DNA of 64,000 nucleotides from an uncultured Bacteriovorax sp. (GTDB lineage Bacteria; Bdellovibrionota; Bacteriovoracia; Bacteriovoracales; Bacteriovoracaceae), in NCBI GenBank assembly GCA_946481315.1, contig CAMLMH010000003.1, positions 62,001-126,000 of the forward strand. Reading direction: 5' to 3'. How positions within the stretch are numbered: position 1 is the first letter of the stretch; each line of letters begins with the position of its first letter. Shown here one piece after another: positions 6,686 to 14,819 of the stretch. Under the pieces are notes generated by a model. The model was not told the DNA's origin. It searched no databases and saw only the letters and a list, made by a program, of their open reading frames with translations. The translations under genes and the position numbers were made by a program.

Positions 6686-9339
6686 ATTCTGCGTGCGAAG
6701 AATTTTCTTATTTCTTCAACCCATAAAACCAGACTGGCCACTGCTCCGATAGCGAAGAATTGGGAAGTTTCAATTGGTACAGTGTGGAAAAATTGGGCTA
6801 ATGGCTGCCAATAAATGACTAAGCCGTGAAGAATATTTGCAATAACAATTCCTCCAATCAGCCACGGATTTTTAAAAATGTTTAATGTGAATGCAGATTG
6901 CGTTGCCGATCGACAATTTAAAACATTAAACCATTGGCTTACAACTAAGACAGTAAAAGTTTCCGATTGAACCAGGTCGGCAGGAATTCCAAGTTTTGTC
7001 CGGTAATAAAACCAACCAAAGGTTGAAACAACCGAAGCAACGACCATAAGAGGCATTCGCTGGAGCAACTTACGGTCCAGGATCGGCTCCTCTGTAGGGA
7101 TAGGATTTCTTTTCATTTCGTTCCCCTCGGCCGGCTCCATTATGAGATTAATAGTCAATGCACTTTCCGACACGAGATTAATCCAGAGGATCTGAACAGC
7201 TGCTAAGGGAGGAGAAAATCCTGTCAAAATCGCCAGGAATAAAACAATCACTTCGTCGATTGAGGTGACGAATAAAAAAAGAATAATCTTCTTTATGTTT
7301 TGATAGACCAGCCTTCCTTCAGCCACCGCGGAGACTATAGTCGCAAAGTTGTCGTCGGTGATGATAATTTTAGAAGCCTCTTTAGCGACTTCCGTACCGG
7401 TAATCCCCATTGCCACACCGACATTTGACTGGGCCAGGGCGGGAGCATCGTTAACTCCATCTCCGGTCATAGCGACGATATGACCACGCTGCTGCAGAGC
7501 TTTTACAATTTTAATTTTTTGAGATGGCTGGACCCGGGCAAAAACCGCAATGTTCTCTAAGCGTCTGTTTAATTCCTCATCCGGCATTTGCTCCAGTTCA
7601 CGCCCGTCCAGAGCTTCTGAGTGTTCGTCTGCCATACCAAGCGCCCGTGCAATGGCAACCCCTGTCGCTTTATGATCTCCGGTAACCATGACAGGTTTAA
7701 TGCCAGCTGTGAGACATTCGCTGATAGAAGTTTTTACTTCATCCCTAGGCGGGTCCACTTGACCAACTAAGCCTGTAATGGTGACTTTTCCGTTAAACTG
7801 TTCATATCCCCGGGAGTCATCAATACTGATGTCCGATACTTCTCCGACAGCCAGCACTCTAAGAGCGGCATTGGACATGGTTATTGTCGTTGAACTTAAT
7901 TTAATTTTCTTTTCTTCGGAAAGTGAAGTCAGAGGTAGTAGAGCTTCAACAGCTCCTTTAATATAGATTTTTTTTCGGTCAACAATGAGATGTTCGGTGG
8001 CCATCATTTTTGTAACAGAATTAAATGGAAATTCTTTTATTCTAGGAAAAGATTTTCTTAGCTCCGTTGAACTAATCCCCCTCTTTTCACCCAAAACAAC
8101 CAATGCTCCCTCTGTAGGATCGCCCAAAATTCGCCATTGTTTGTTTTTTGCATCCGGAGAAATTAATTCGGCATCATTGCAAAGAAGACATGCGTTTAAC
8201 AAAGACAGCAATTCAGGATCATTTTGAATAACTTCTGCATCTCCGGCTTTTATGCTCCCAAGAGGTTCATAACCAACTCCGCTCACATTGAGAGTCCGCT
8301 CAGACTCCGGAAGATAAATCGAAACAACAGTCATTTCATTTTTCGTAAGTGTTCCGGTTTTATCAGAACAGATGATCGTTGTAGACCCAAGAGCTTCAAC
8401 AGCATTTAATCTTCGGACGATAGTTTTTCGTCTTGCCATTCGCTGAACACCAACTGCCAGGGCAACAGTAAGAGCTACCGGCAGTCCTTCCGGTACAAGT
8501 GAAACGGTTTGACTGATGGCCACCATAAAAATTTCATTGAATGGAATTCCCCGCAAATAACCTATCAGTAAGACAAGAAGAAAAAGTAAAATGGCGACAT
8601 AGACAATATATCTGCCAAATTCATGAATCTTCTTTTCCAGTTGAGTCTTTTGATGTTCAGCTGTAGAAGTTAAGTGGGCAATTCTGCCGATTTCATTTTC
8701 TTTTCCAGTGGTAACAGCAACAGCAAGAGCTCGGCCATTAGTTGCATATGTGCCGGCGTACACCATGTTCTTTCGATCGGCCAGGGCAGTTTCAGATGGT
8801 AGTTCTTCTGTCGATTTATCTATGGGAAGAGATTCGCCTGTCAATGCTGCTTCCGCAGTAGCAAAGGAGGCACTCTCAATAATTCTGCCATCTGTAACGA
8901 TACTGTCACCAGCGGCGATATGAAAAATATCTCCAGGAACAAGTTCTCTTGCTTCTATTTCCTGATTTTTCCCGTCGCGAATGACTCTTGCCTTAAGTTT
9001 GGAGAGTTTTCTCAGGGAAGCCAGGGATTGTTCTGCTTTGCCTTCCTGAATGGCGCCAATAACAGAATTTAACAGCACCACAAAAAAAATAACGAAAGCA
9101 TCTTTGTGATCATCTAAAGCAAAAGCAATGACAGCCGCTGCTAACAATAAATAAATAAGCGGGCTTTTAAACTGCTGTAAAAAAATGCTAAAAATGGATC
9201 GGGTTTCACTTTCCGGAAGTTCATTAAACCCATGCTCACTTCGTAATTCCGAAATTTTTTTTGAAGAAAGCCCGGTATCAGCCGTGACTTTAAATGACTC
9301 AAGCGTTTGTTCCTTTGATAGCTGATGCCATGGCTGCAT
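6682..9339 (-). CDS. Calcium-type P-type cation ATPase (P2 class)
   Basis: An inner-membrane pump of about 885 residues. In order: N-terminal cation-ATPase domain, actuator loop with LTGES, TM4 motif VPEGLP, phosphorylation motif DKTGTLTKNE (Asp near residue 326), nucleotide-domain KGA, hinge TGDHKAT and GDGVNDAPAL, then C-terminal helices. TM5 keeps Glu (SIDEVIV) and TM6 reads NLVSES where Ca2+ pumps usually have NLVTDG, so the ligand Asp appears to be Glu. Ca2+ export is likely; Mn2+ or a monovalent ion is possible. I chose the ATG at 9339 because GGGGA lies 9 bases upstream; a longer start at 9372 has no SD. It is divergent from a Ca2+ exchanger-type gene. Confidence 0.9.
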   Translation of the reverse strand: MQPWHQLSKEQTLESFKVTADTGLSSKKISELRSEHGFNELPESETRSIFSIFLQQFKSPLIYLLLAAAVIAFALDDHKDAFVIFFVVLLNSVIGAIQEGKAEQSLASLRKLSKLKARVIRDGKNQEIEARELVPGDIFHIAAGDSIVTDGRIIESASFATAEAALTGESLPIDKSTEELPSETALADRKNMVYAGTYATNGRALAVAVTTGKENEIGRIAHLTSTAEHQKTQLEKKIHEFGRYIVYVAILLFLLVLLIGYLRGIPFNEIFMVAISQTVSLVPEGLPVALTVALAVGVQRMARRKTIVRRLNAVEALGSTTIICSDKTGTLTKNEMTVVSIYLPESERTLNVSGVGYEPLGSIKAGDAEVIQNDPELLSLLNACLLCNDAELISPDAKNKQWRILGDPTEGALVVLGEKRGISSTELRKSFPRIKEFPFNSVTKMMATEHLIVDRKKIYIKGAVEALLPLTSLSEEKKIKLSSTTITMSNAALRVLAVGEVSDISIDDSRGYEQFNGKVTITGLVGQVDPPRDEVKTSISECLTAGIKPVMVTGDHKATGVAIARALGMADEHSEALDGRELEQMPDEELNRRLENIAVFARVQPSQKIKIVKALQQRGHIVAMTGDGVNDAPALAQSNVGVAMGITGTEVAKEASKIIITDDNFATIVSAVAEGRLVYQNIKKIILFLFVTSIDEVIVLFLAILTGFSPPLAAVQILWINLVSESALTINLIMEPAEGNEMKRNPIPTEEPILDRKLLQRMPLMVVASVVSTFGWFYYRTKLGIPADLVQSETFTVLVVSQWFNVLNCRSATQSAFTLNIFKNPWLIGGIVIANILHGLVIYWQPLAQFFHTVPIETSQFFAIGAVASLVLWVEEIRKFFARRI

Positions 9340-9443
9340 TGTATCTAATCCCCAAAAGTAGACTCGTCTCATTGTATATGAAATAATTTAATTATTAAAG
9401 GCAATAACTGGAACATTGCCCCCTTCGCCATTGCGGGATTTTT

Positions 9444-10424
9444 ATGATTTTTATTATTTTTAAATTTTGTCTGTCCGCTTTGGTTATTGTCGGTGCAGGA
9501 TCTTTTCTTACACGTTTTGCTGATAACATTGCTGAAAAAACTGGCTGGGGAAAAATGTTTGTAGGTGGTTTGCTGCTGGCCGGAGCAACTTCTCTACCAG
9601 AATTAATGGTTGATATAAAAGCAGTCAGACTTAATCTTCCTGATCTGGCCGTAGGTGATTTACTGGGAAGTAGTTTATTTAATTTACTCATTCTGGCTAC
9701 TCTGGATTTTACTTTTCCTTCTGAATTCAGGAGAACCGCTTTTTCTCCAGCTTTCTTACATCATGCTCTGGCCGCTGTTCTTACTATTGTTCTTACTTGT
9801 CTTGTGGGTATCGGAATTGCTTCACGACTTGAAACAAGTTTTTGGGGGGTGAGTATTTTTTCCTGGGCTGTTCTGGTCGTTTATCTTTATGGTTTGAGAT
9901 TAATTTACCTGGAGGGGAGACAGGAAAAAATGCATCCTTTTAAAAATAAATCCAAATCCCTGGCTTTTTCATTATTCGGTTATATTGGTTGTGCCGCTCT
10001 TATAGTTGTTGCAGCTCCTTTTTTAGTTAGTGCCGCGGATGAACTCGCCTTACGCTCTGGATTGGGCCATACATTCATTGGAACCACTCTCGTCGCACTG
10101 GCCACGTCTTTACCTGAGCTCGTAGCAACACTAGCAGCATTTAAAATAGGCGCGCCGGATCTGGCCCTGGGCAATGTTTTTGGTAGTAACGCTTTTAATA
10201 TGATTTTGTTTGTTCCGCTTGATTATCTTTTTAAAGGAGACCTGTTTAGCTCCGTTAAGATCGTGCATGCTGTAACAGCAATGTGTGTTGTTGCAGCTAT
10301 GGGCATCGCAGTTATGGGGCAATTGTACAGAAAAAAACAACGATCAGCTTTTACTGAACCCAGTTCTGAGATCGTGGTGACTGTGATTGTTGCGTTCTTA
10401 ATATTGCTTTATGCAATTAAGTAA
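9444..10424 (+). CDS. Sodium/calcium exchanger family (CaCA) membrane protein
   Basis: A 326-residue inner-membrane antiporter with about ten hydrophobic helices and the two inverted alpha-repeats that define the CaCA family: GATSLPELMVDI...GDLLGSSLFNLL in the first half and ALATSLPELVATL...GNVFGSNAFNMI in the second. It should exchange Ca2+ for Na+ or H+. GGGA lies 6 bases before the ATG. It is transcribed away from the P-type ATPase from a gap of about 100 bases, so the two probably form a calcium export pair with shared control. A short REP-like hairpin follows. Confidence 0.92.
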   Translation: MIFIIFKFCLSALVIVGAGSFLTRFADNIAEKTGWGKMFVGGLLLAGATSLPELMVDIKAVRLNLPDLAVGDLLGSSLFNLLILATLDFTFPSEFRRTAFSPAFLHHALAAVLTIVLTCLVGIGIASRLETSFWGVSIFSWAVLVVYLYGLRLIYLEGRQEKMHPFKNKSKSLAFSLFGYIGCAALIVVAAPFLVSAADELALRSGLGHTFIGTTLVALATSLPELVATLAAFKIGAPDLALGNVFGSNAFNMILFVPLDYLFKGDLFSSVKIVHAVTAMCVVAAMGIAVMGQLYRKKQRSAFTEPSSEIVVTVIVAFLILLYAIK

Positions 10425-10430
10425 AAATAA

Positions 10431-10456
10431 TTCCAGCACCAAGACGGTGCTGGAAC
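10431..10456. repeat. REP-like hairpin, short copy
   Basis: TTCCAGCACC-AAGAC-GGTGCTGGAA is a perfect 10-base stem with a five-base loop between convergent genes. It shares the GGTTCCAGCAC core of the dispersed family and lacks the longer arms. Confidence 0.7.
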
Positions 10457-10468
10457 GAAACATAACAT

Positions 10469-11401
10469 TTATTCCAAACGGTGAAGAATAACATCACGTA
10501 ATTTTGTATCAGGGAAAATGCTTTCTCCACTCCACACATAGTTGAGGCCTTCAAGACGTTTAATGATTCCCTTATCAATTCCGCCTTTAGAAATAAGAAG
10601 CGGAAGAATTAAAGGCATACGTCCCTGAGCTTCTGCATTGCTGACGATCTGGCGAAGTTCAAGTGTTGCCCGATTGCGAACCTCATCATCAGCATCATCC
10701 CGAAGACTAACAACATGGGCCTTTGCCATAGGGAAGAGATAAGAAATGTCACGATTATAACGTTCACCCATCTTCATCCATTCAATGTTGGCATCATCTT
10801 CAACTGGTCCGTGCATAACTAAGACCAACTCCATATTTTTTTGTGCGAATCCTTCTTCTTTTGCCATGTGAACGAGGTGATGGGTACGATTGGCAAGAAT
10901 CATGGAAATGTGCGGATCGTAATCAAAGGCGTTCATATATGTGATTTTGCCTTCGAAAGTTGTCTGGTGAACATTGGGAATTTCTAGTACACGGTCAGCT
11001 CTTTTTTTGAAAATGTATTTTTGCATTTCGATGACACTGCTGTGGCTGGAGATAAAAAGAGGGAAGACAATCAGGTGATCGAGTGTTTTTCCCTGAGCGG
11101 CCATTGTGGCCTTCAATTTTTTAATACTCAAATCAAAGCAGTGAGATTCCCACATACCAAAAGAGACTTCATAATTTTTTTTAATTTCCGACTTCATGGA
11201 ATGAACGGTGTTTAAAACAAAACTTTCCCAGGTAGAAGGTTTAGTCGAACAACCCATCATGTGGTGACCGCCATGGTCTCCGTCATGGTCCCCATTTCCC
11301 GGAGTCATGCCCATCGTTCCATGTGCAATAAACAGGATCCCGCTGTCTGCGTATGTGGCAAAACTCGCGAGCATAAAGATGGCGATTAATATTTTTTTCA
11401 T
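10469..11401 (-). CDS. Secreted tandem CbiX/sirohydrochlorin-chelatase-like protein
   Basis: A 310-residue protein with a signal peptide (MKKILIAIFMLASFATYA) and two CbiX-like half domains. The first has FIAHGT then IVFPLFISSHS; the second has LVMHGP then LILPLLISKGG, so the active-site-type histidine recurs. A His/Asp-rich insert (GDHDGDHGGHHMMGC) directly follows the first HGT. Cytoplasmic CbiX enzymes insert cobalt, nickel or iron into tetrapyrroles; an exported copy more likely binds or buffers metal or heme. AAGGAG precedes the ATG. It is divergent from a DUF411 metal-type protein across a perfect palindrome. Family assignment is good; chelatase activity is doubtful. Confidence 0.75.
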   Translation of the reverse strand: MKKILIAIFMLASFATYADSGILFIAHGTMGMTPGNGDHDGDHGGHHMMGCSTKPSTWESFVLNTVHSMKSEIKKNYEVSFGMWESHCFDLSIKKLKATMAAQGKTLDHLIVFPLFISSHSSVIEMQKYIFKKRADRVLEIPNVHQTTFEGKITYMNAFDYDPHISMILANRTHHLVHMAKEEGFAQKNMELVLVMHGPVEDDANIEWMKMGERYNRDISYLFPMAKAHVVSLRDDADDEVRNRATLELRQIVSNAEAQGRMPLILPLLISKGGIDKGIIKRLEGLNYVWSGESIFPDTKLRDVILHRLE

Positions 11402-11457
11402 TTGCTAAAACTCCTTAGAAAAGTGGTCAAATGATAGTGCGAGACCGATCATTTATG

Positions 11458-11483
11458 AAAAAGTTTGATATGTCAAACTTTTT
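11458..11483. promoter_or_regulatory. Perfect 11-bp palindrome between divergent secreted-protein genes
   Basis: AAAAAGTTTGA-TATG-TCAAACTTTTT lies midway between the CbiX-like and DUF411 genes. The symmetry and position suggest a shared operator. The half-site spacing (TTGA-N4-TCAA) is two bases shorter than the FNR consensus, so another regulator is likelier. Confidence 0.5.
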
Positions 11484-11549
11484 TTAAAATGACTTTTATT
11501 TCGGTCACAAAAGTTCTCCTGGAGACGTATTCTGGACAAGGAGAATTTT

Positions 11550-11996
11550 ATGCAATCAACCAAATCCCTGATGCTCAGTTTAATGCTTTTACTATCGTCA
11601 TTCGTGGCCGTAGTTGAGGCCAAAACCTCCGGCGTGACTGTTTATGCCTCTAAAACTTGCGGCTGTTGTCATCAGTGGGTGAAACACCTGGAGAGTAATG
11701 GATTTAAAGTAAAAACAGAAATGGTGGATGACGTCTCACCGGTCAAAAAGAAATTTCAGATTCCAGCACATATGCAATCCTGCCATACAGCTGTCGTCGA
11801 TGGTTATTTGATTGAAGGTCACGTTCCGGCCATGGCGATTAAAAAAATGCTCAGTCAGAAACCGGCCATTCGGGGTCTTGCCGTTCCGGGAATGCCTATC
11901 GGATCACCGGGAATGGAGCAGGGAAATTACAAAGAAGCATACGATGTCATGAGCTTCACCAAACAAGGCAAGGAAGCAGTTTTCATGAAATTCTAA
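11550..11996 (+). CDS. DUF411 domain-containing secreted protein
   Basis: A 148-residue protein with a signal peptide ending near VVEA, followed by a DUF411 domain. The thioredoxin-like start VTVYASKTCGCCHQWVKHLE holds a CGCC metal or thiol site, and the typical CHTAVVDGYLIEGHVP and GLAVPGMPIGSPGME segments follow. DUF411 proteins are periplasmic and often found with copper-resistance genes; copper binding is probable but unproven here. AAGGAG lies 7 bases before the ATG. It is divergent from the CbiX-like gene and its 3' end overlaps the LuxR gene by four bases. Confidence 0.9.
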   Translation: MQSTKSLMLSLMLLLSSFVAVVEAKTSGVTVYASKTCGCCHQWVKHLESNGFKVKTEMVDDVSPVKKKFQIPAHMQSCHTAVVDGYLIEGHVPAMAIKKMLSQKPAIRGLAVPGMPIGSPGMEQGNYKEAYDVMSFTKQGKEAVFMKF

Positions 11997-12505
11997 TTGC
12001 TCTGAGGAAGTAATAAATCCTCCAGAAAAAAAGCGGAGAGTTCAGATCGTCCGGCGACTCCCGCTTTTGCATAAATGTTCGTCGATTGTGCACGTGCAGT
12101 CTTTTCAGAAGTTTTTCTGGCTTCAGCAATTTCTTTCAGGCTAAAACCTTTGAGGAGTAAGAAAGCAACCTCTTTTTCTGAAGCAGTAAGTTTCCAGTTA
12201 TTCAATTGCTGATCAATAGCTAAGCTTAGACCATCGATGTATTTTTTTGAATGCGCTTTCCAGTTTTCTGCTTCCTGGCGAAGAACTTCATTGGATTTTT
12301 TTTGCTCTTCCAGGGAATGCCTGAGAGTAAAGGATCCGCGAATCAGGTAAAACACGCCAACAGCAGAAGCCACTGCCACTATCCCTTCCATAAGAAGATG
12401 CCACCAGGAAGCACCTTCCTGGTAGTCAGAGATCATGTCTGCCATAGTAATGATGGTTATGATTAAAAGTACATTGGCCAGAAATTTTCTTTCCTTAGTC
12501 TTCAT
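11993..12505 (-). CDS. Membrane-bound LuxR-type HTH regulator
   Basis: About 170 residues: two hydrophobic helices (FLANVLLIITIITMADMI and LLMEGIVAVASAVGVFYLI), a charged coiled-coil-like linker, and a C-terminal LuxR/GerE helix-turn-helix (LTASEKEVAFLLLKGFSLKEIAE...KTARAQSTNIYAKAG). It probably binds DNA while anchored in the inner membrane, with the helices sensing the membrane or partnering with cytochrome b561. I prefer the ATG at 12505 (AGGGAG upstream, somewhat long spacing) which overlaps the b561 gene by 11 bases; an ORF start at 12556 would bury more of that gene. It is co-transcribed with b561. There is no receiver domain. Confidence 0.78.
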   Translation of the reverse strand: MKTKERKFLANVLLIITIITMADMISDYQEGASWWHLLMEGIVAVASAVGVFYLIRGSFTLRHSLEEQKKSNEVLRQEAENWKAHSKKYIDGLSLAIDQQLNNWKLTASEKEVAFLLLKGFSLKEIAEARKTSEKTARAQSTNIYAKAGVAGRSELSAFFLEDLLLPQSN

Positions 12506-13223
12506 CTTCTGAATCGTCTCCCTCATTTTCATGCAACTCAATTTTGCCCAACACATGAGTTGTACCGAAAACCGATAATTCTTTTTTTATCGGGTCATAA
12601 TTCTGCCATAAGTGGTTACCGAAAAATACTGTTGCCAGCAAAAGTATCAGCCCCACCGATAAATAGTTTTTTTCAATTCCACTGCTTAGTTTACTCACCA
12701 TTTTTCTTCCGGTAATCATTGAAAGTCCCACCTGGTCGCGGTGTTTAATGGTGTGAAAGATAATTCCAGCTACGTGCAAAATGGCGGTTATTAAAAATAA
12801 ATTTGCTAAAATTTCATGAACTTCTTCGAACATTTCATCTTCACCGTTCACCATAAAATGACCGGAGACGGCCAGCCCCAAAGCACAAAGCATCATAACG
12901 ACTGCTGCCCAACTAGAAGCGGGATTGTGACCTGTATAAACTTTACTATTTTTGTTAAATAAATCCTGAAGGTATTGAAGCAAATCTTTGGGACTTAATT
13001 TATAAGAATTAAATCGCGCATACTGCGTTCCGATCAACCCCCAAAAAATCCTTAAGATAACCAAAAAAGCCAGATTAATCCCAAAGAGCATGTGATAGGG
13101 AAATTGAGCGGCATCGTCATCGAAATAATTAGCGATAAAAAAGGAAGCGATAAATAAAACGACGAAGGCCCAGTGAAAAATTCTGACCGGCCAGTCGTAC
13201 ACTCTAACATTTGTTTTTTCCAT
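12495..13223 (-). CDS. Cytochrome b561-type di-heme membrane protein
   Basis: A 242-residue inner-membrane protein starting with the typical VYDWPVRIFHW motif. Four transmembrane helices carry probable heme ligands H17, H44, H136 and H150. A fifth hydrophobic segment (YLSVGLILLLATVFFG) and an acidic tail ending DDSEDED extend it beyond the usual 170-200 residues. These proteins move electrons between quinol and periplasmic acceptors. GGAGG precedes the ATG. It is divergent from a PepSY protein and followed by the membrane LuxR gene. A shorter homologue with the same histidine pattern lies at 50.2 kb, also beside a PepSY gene. Confidence 0.9.
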   Translation of the reverse strand: MEKTNVRVYDWPVRIFHWAFVVLFIASFFIANYFDDDAAQFPYHMLFGINLAFLVILRIFWGLIGTQYARFNSYKLSPKDLLQYLQDLFNKNSKVYTGHNPASSWAAVVMMLCALGLAVSGHFMVNGEDEMFEEVHEILANLFLITAILHVAGIIFHTIKHRDQVGLSMITGRKMVSKLSSGIEKNYLSVGLILLLATVFFGNHLWQNYDPIKKELSVFGTTHVLGKIELHENEGDDSEDED

Positions 13224-13288
13224 AAAACCTCCGCCTGGAAATATTAATTACAGGCTTCATCCTATATTTTACACCTAAAAGAACAACG

Positions 13289-13335
13289 GACATATGACCT
13301 ATATTATGCAATTTGAGAGCCTTACTACATATGTC
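13289..13335. promoter_or_regulatory. Paired GACATATG / CATATGTC sites
   Basis: GACATATG (13289-13296) and its inverse CATATGTC (13328-13335) sit in the gap between the divergent b561 and PepSY genes. They may be two operator half-sites. The evidence is symmetry and position only. Confidence 0.3.
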
Positions 13336-13396
13336 TAATGGTTTTATTCAGCTTTTTCATTCACTCTCTTGTTATGAAAACAATCTATGGAGGTAG

Positions 13397-13666
13397 ATGA
13401 TGAAAACGTTACTTGCAATTGTCCTAATGGTCTCTTTTTCAGGCGCAGCTTATGCTAAAAAATCTTGTACTGACCAACCTAAAGAAAAGTGGATGACAGT
13501 AGAAGACTTTAAGAAGAAAGCGATTGCCGAGGGTTACAAAATCAATAAGTTTAAAACCCCGGGAACATGTTATGAAATTTATGGCATAGATAAAGAAGGC
13601 AAAAAAGTCGAAGTCTACTTCAATCCAGTAGATGGAAGCGTATTTAAAAAATACCTGGATAATTAA
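13397..13666 (+). CDS. Small secreted PepSY-like protein, copy 1
   Basis: An 89-residue protein with a signal peptide (cleavage near AAYA) and one PepSY-like unit: W-x3-DFKKKAIAEGYKI, a conserved cysteine pair (one near residue 25, one in TCYEIYG), and DKEGKKVEVYFNPVDG. PepSY proteins are small periplasmic domains that bind or inhibit partners and often occur with b-type cytochromes. GGAGGT precedes the ATG. It is divergent from cytochrome b561. Its paralogue at 49.9 kb shares CYEIYG and the GKKVE-YFNPV-G end and also neighbours a b561 gene, so a functional pair is likely. Confidence 0.85.
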   Translation: MMKTLLAIVLMVSFSGAAYAKKSCTDQPKEKWMTVEDFKKKAIAEGYKINKFKTPGTCYEIYGIDKEGKKVEVYFNPVDGSVFKKYLDN

Positions 13667-13771
13667 TTTTCACGACCAGATGTTTAATGGTTAAAGGGTC
13701 ACTGTCTTGCGGTGGCCTTTAACTTACCAGAGAGTGATGGTATACTGGACAGAACTTATACCGGAGCTTTC

Positions 13772-14761
13772 ATGAAAGTAGCATTTTTTGACACTAATCC
13801 TTTTGAGAAAGAAGCTTTCGATAAAGCCGCTAAAAATTATCATCATGAAATACATTATCTGGAACCACGACTGATAGAATCTTCAGTCCAACTGGCCGGT
13901 GGTTTTCCCTGCGTTTGTTGCTTCGTCAATGATCGTCTGAATGCACAGAATCTGGCCGCTTTAAAGGCCGGAGGAACACAACTACTGGCATTGCGCTCAG
14001 CTGGTTTTAATCATGTTGATGTGGCCGCAGCTAAAAAACTGCATATAAAAGTAGTACGTGTTCCGGAATATTCACCTTATGCTGTCGCTGAGCATGTCGT
14101 GGCCATGATCCAGACGCTAAACAGAAAAACTCATCGCGCTTACAATCGGGTTCGTGAAGGAAACTTTTCACTCAATGGTCTAGTGGGGTTTGATCTGTAT
14201 GGAAAAACAGTCGGAATTATCGGTGCTGGCAGAATAGGAAAAGTTCTCGCCCGAATCATGTCAGGTTTTGGCTGCCGGGTTTTATTGCATGATTTGCATA
14301 CTGATGCAGAATTAATAAAAGAGATTCATTGTTCCTATACAAGCGTCGATGACGTTTTAGAACAGGCAGATATTGTTTCGTTACATGTTCCGCTCACACC
14401 GGACACCCACCATTTTATCAATGCTCAGACACTGGCAAAAATGAAGAATGGTGTAATGATCATTAACACAGGTAGGGGCGCCCTGATTGACAGCAAGGCG
14501 CTGATCGATGCACTCAAATCAGGTCATGTTGGCAGTGCCGGTCTGGATGTCTATGAGGAAGAGGCAGGAATTTTCTTTAAAGATTTATCAGGACAGATTA
14601 TCAGTGATGATATTCTCGCTCGATTGATGACGTTTCCCAATGTTCTCATCACCAGTCATCAGGGATTTTTGACTCACGAAGCTCTGGACAATATCGCTAA
14701 GACTACTTTGCAAAACATCGATGAGTTTGAAAAAAACAAGCCGCTGACCAACGAAGTCTAG
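13772..14761 (+). CDS. ldhA: D-lactate dehydrogenase (2-hydroxyacid dehydrogenase family)
   Basis: A cytoplasmic NAD-dependent enzyme of 329 residues that reduces pyruvate to D-lactate. It shows the Rossmann motif GIIGAGRIGKV, the DIVSLHVPLTPDTHH segment, and the catalytic triad environment: Arg in NTGRGALID, Glu in GLDVYEEE and His in TSHQGFLT. The DVYEEEAGIFFKDLSG stretch is specific to LdhA-type enzymes. I place the start at the ATG at 13772, with CGGAG upstream; a GTG at 13712 would add 20 residues unlike the family N-terminus. It stands alone, with a REP-like palindrome directly after the stop. Confidence 0.93.
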   Translation: MKVAFFDTNPFEKEAFDKAAKNYHHEIHYLEPRLIESSVQLAGGFPCVCCFVNDRLNAQNLAALKAGGTQLLALRSAGFNHVDVAAAKKLHIKVVRVPEYSPYAVAEHVVAMIQTLNRKTHRAYNRVREGNFSLNGLVGFDLYGKTVGIIGAGRIGKVLARIMSGFGCRVLLHDLHTDAELIKEIHCSYTSVDDVLEQADIVSLHVPLTPDTHHFINAQTLAKMKNGVMIINTGRGALIDSKALIDALKSGHVGSAGLDVYEEEAGIFFKDLSGQIISDDILARLMTFPNVLITSHQGFLTHEALDNIAKTTLQNIDEFEKNKPLTNEV

Positions 14762-14815
14762 GTTCCACCACACTTCTTTGTAAACACAGCAGCACGAAAA
14801 GTGTGGTGGAACCTT
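14761..14815. repeat. REP-like palindrome, copy with CCACCACAC core
   Basis: GGTTCCACCACACTT (14761-14775) and AAGTGTGGTGGAACC (14799-14813) form a long stem between the convergent ldhA and YceI genes. The core differs from copy 1 by a compensated change on both arms (GCACAC to CCACAC), which supports selection for pairing. Confidence 0.75.
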
Positions 14816-14819
14816 GTGC

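Noticed and set aside
7778..8923. Several plus-strand ORFs inside the P-type ATPase gene
   Set aside because: They lie opposite a well-supported gene, have no SD or domain, and their composition is that of an antisense frame.
11458..11483. FNR binding site
   Set aside because: The halves TTGA and TCAA are four bases apart, whereas FNR sites have six between them, so I keep it only as an unassigned palindrome.
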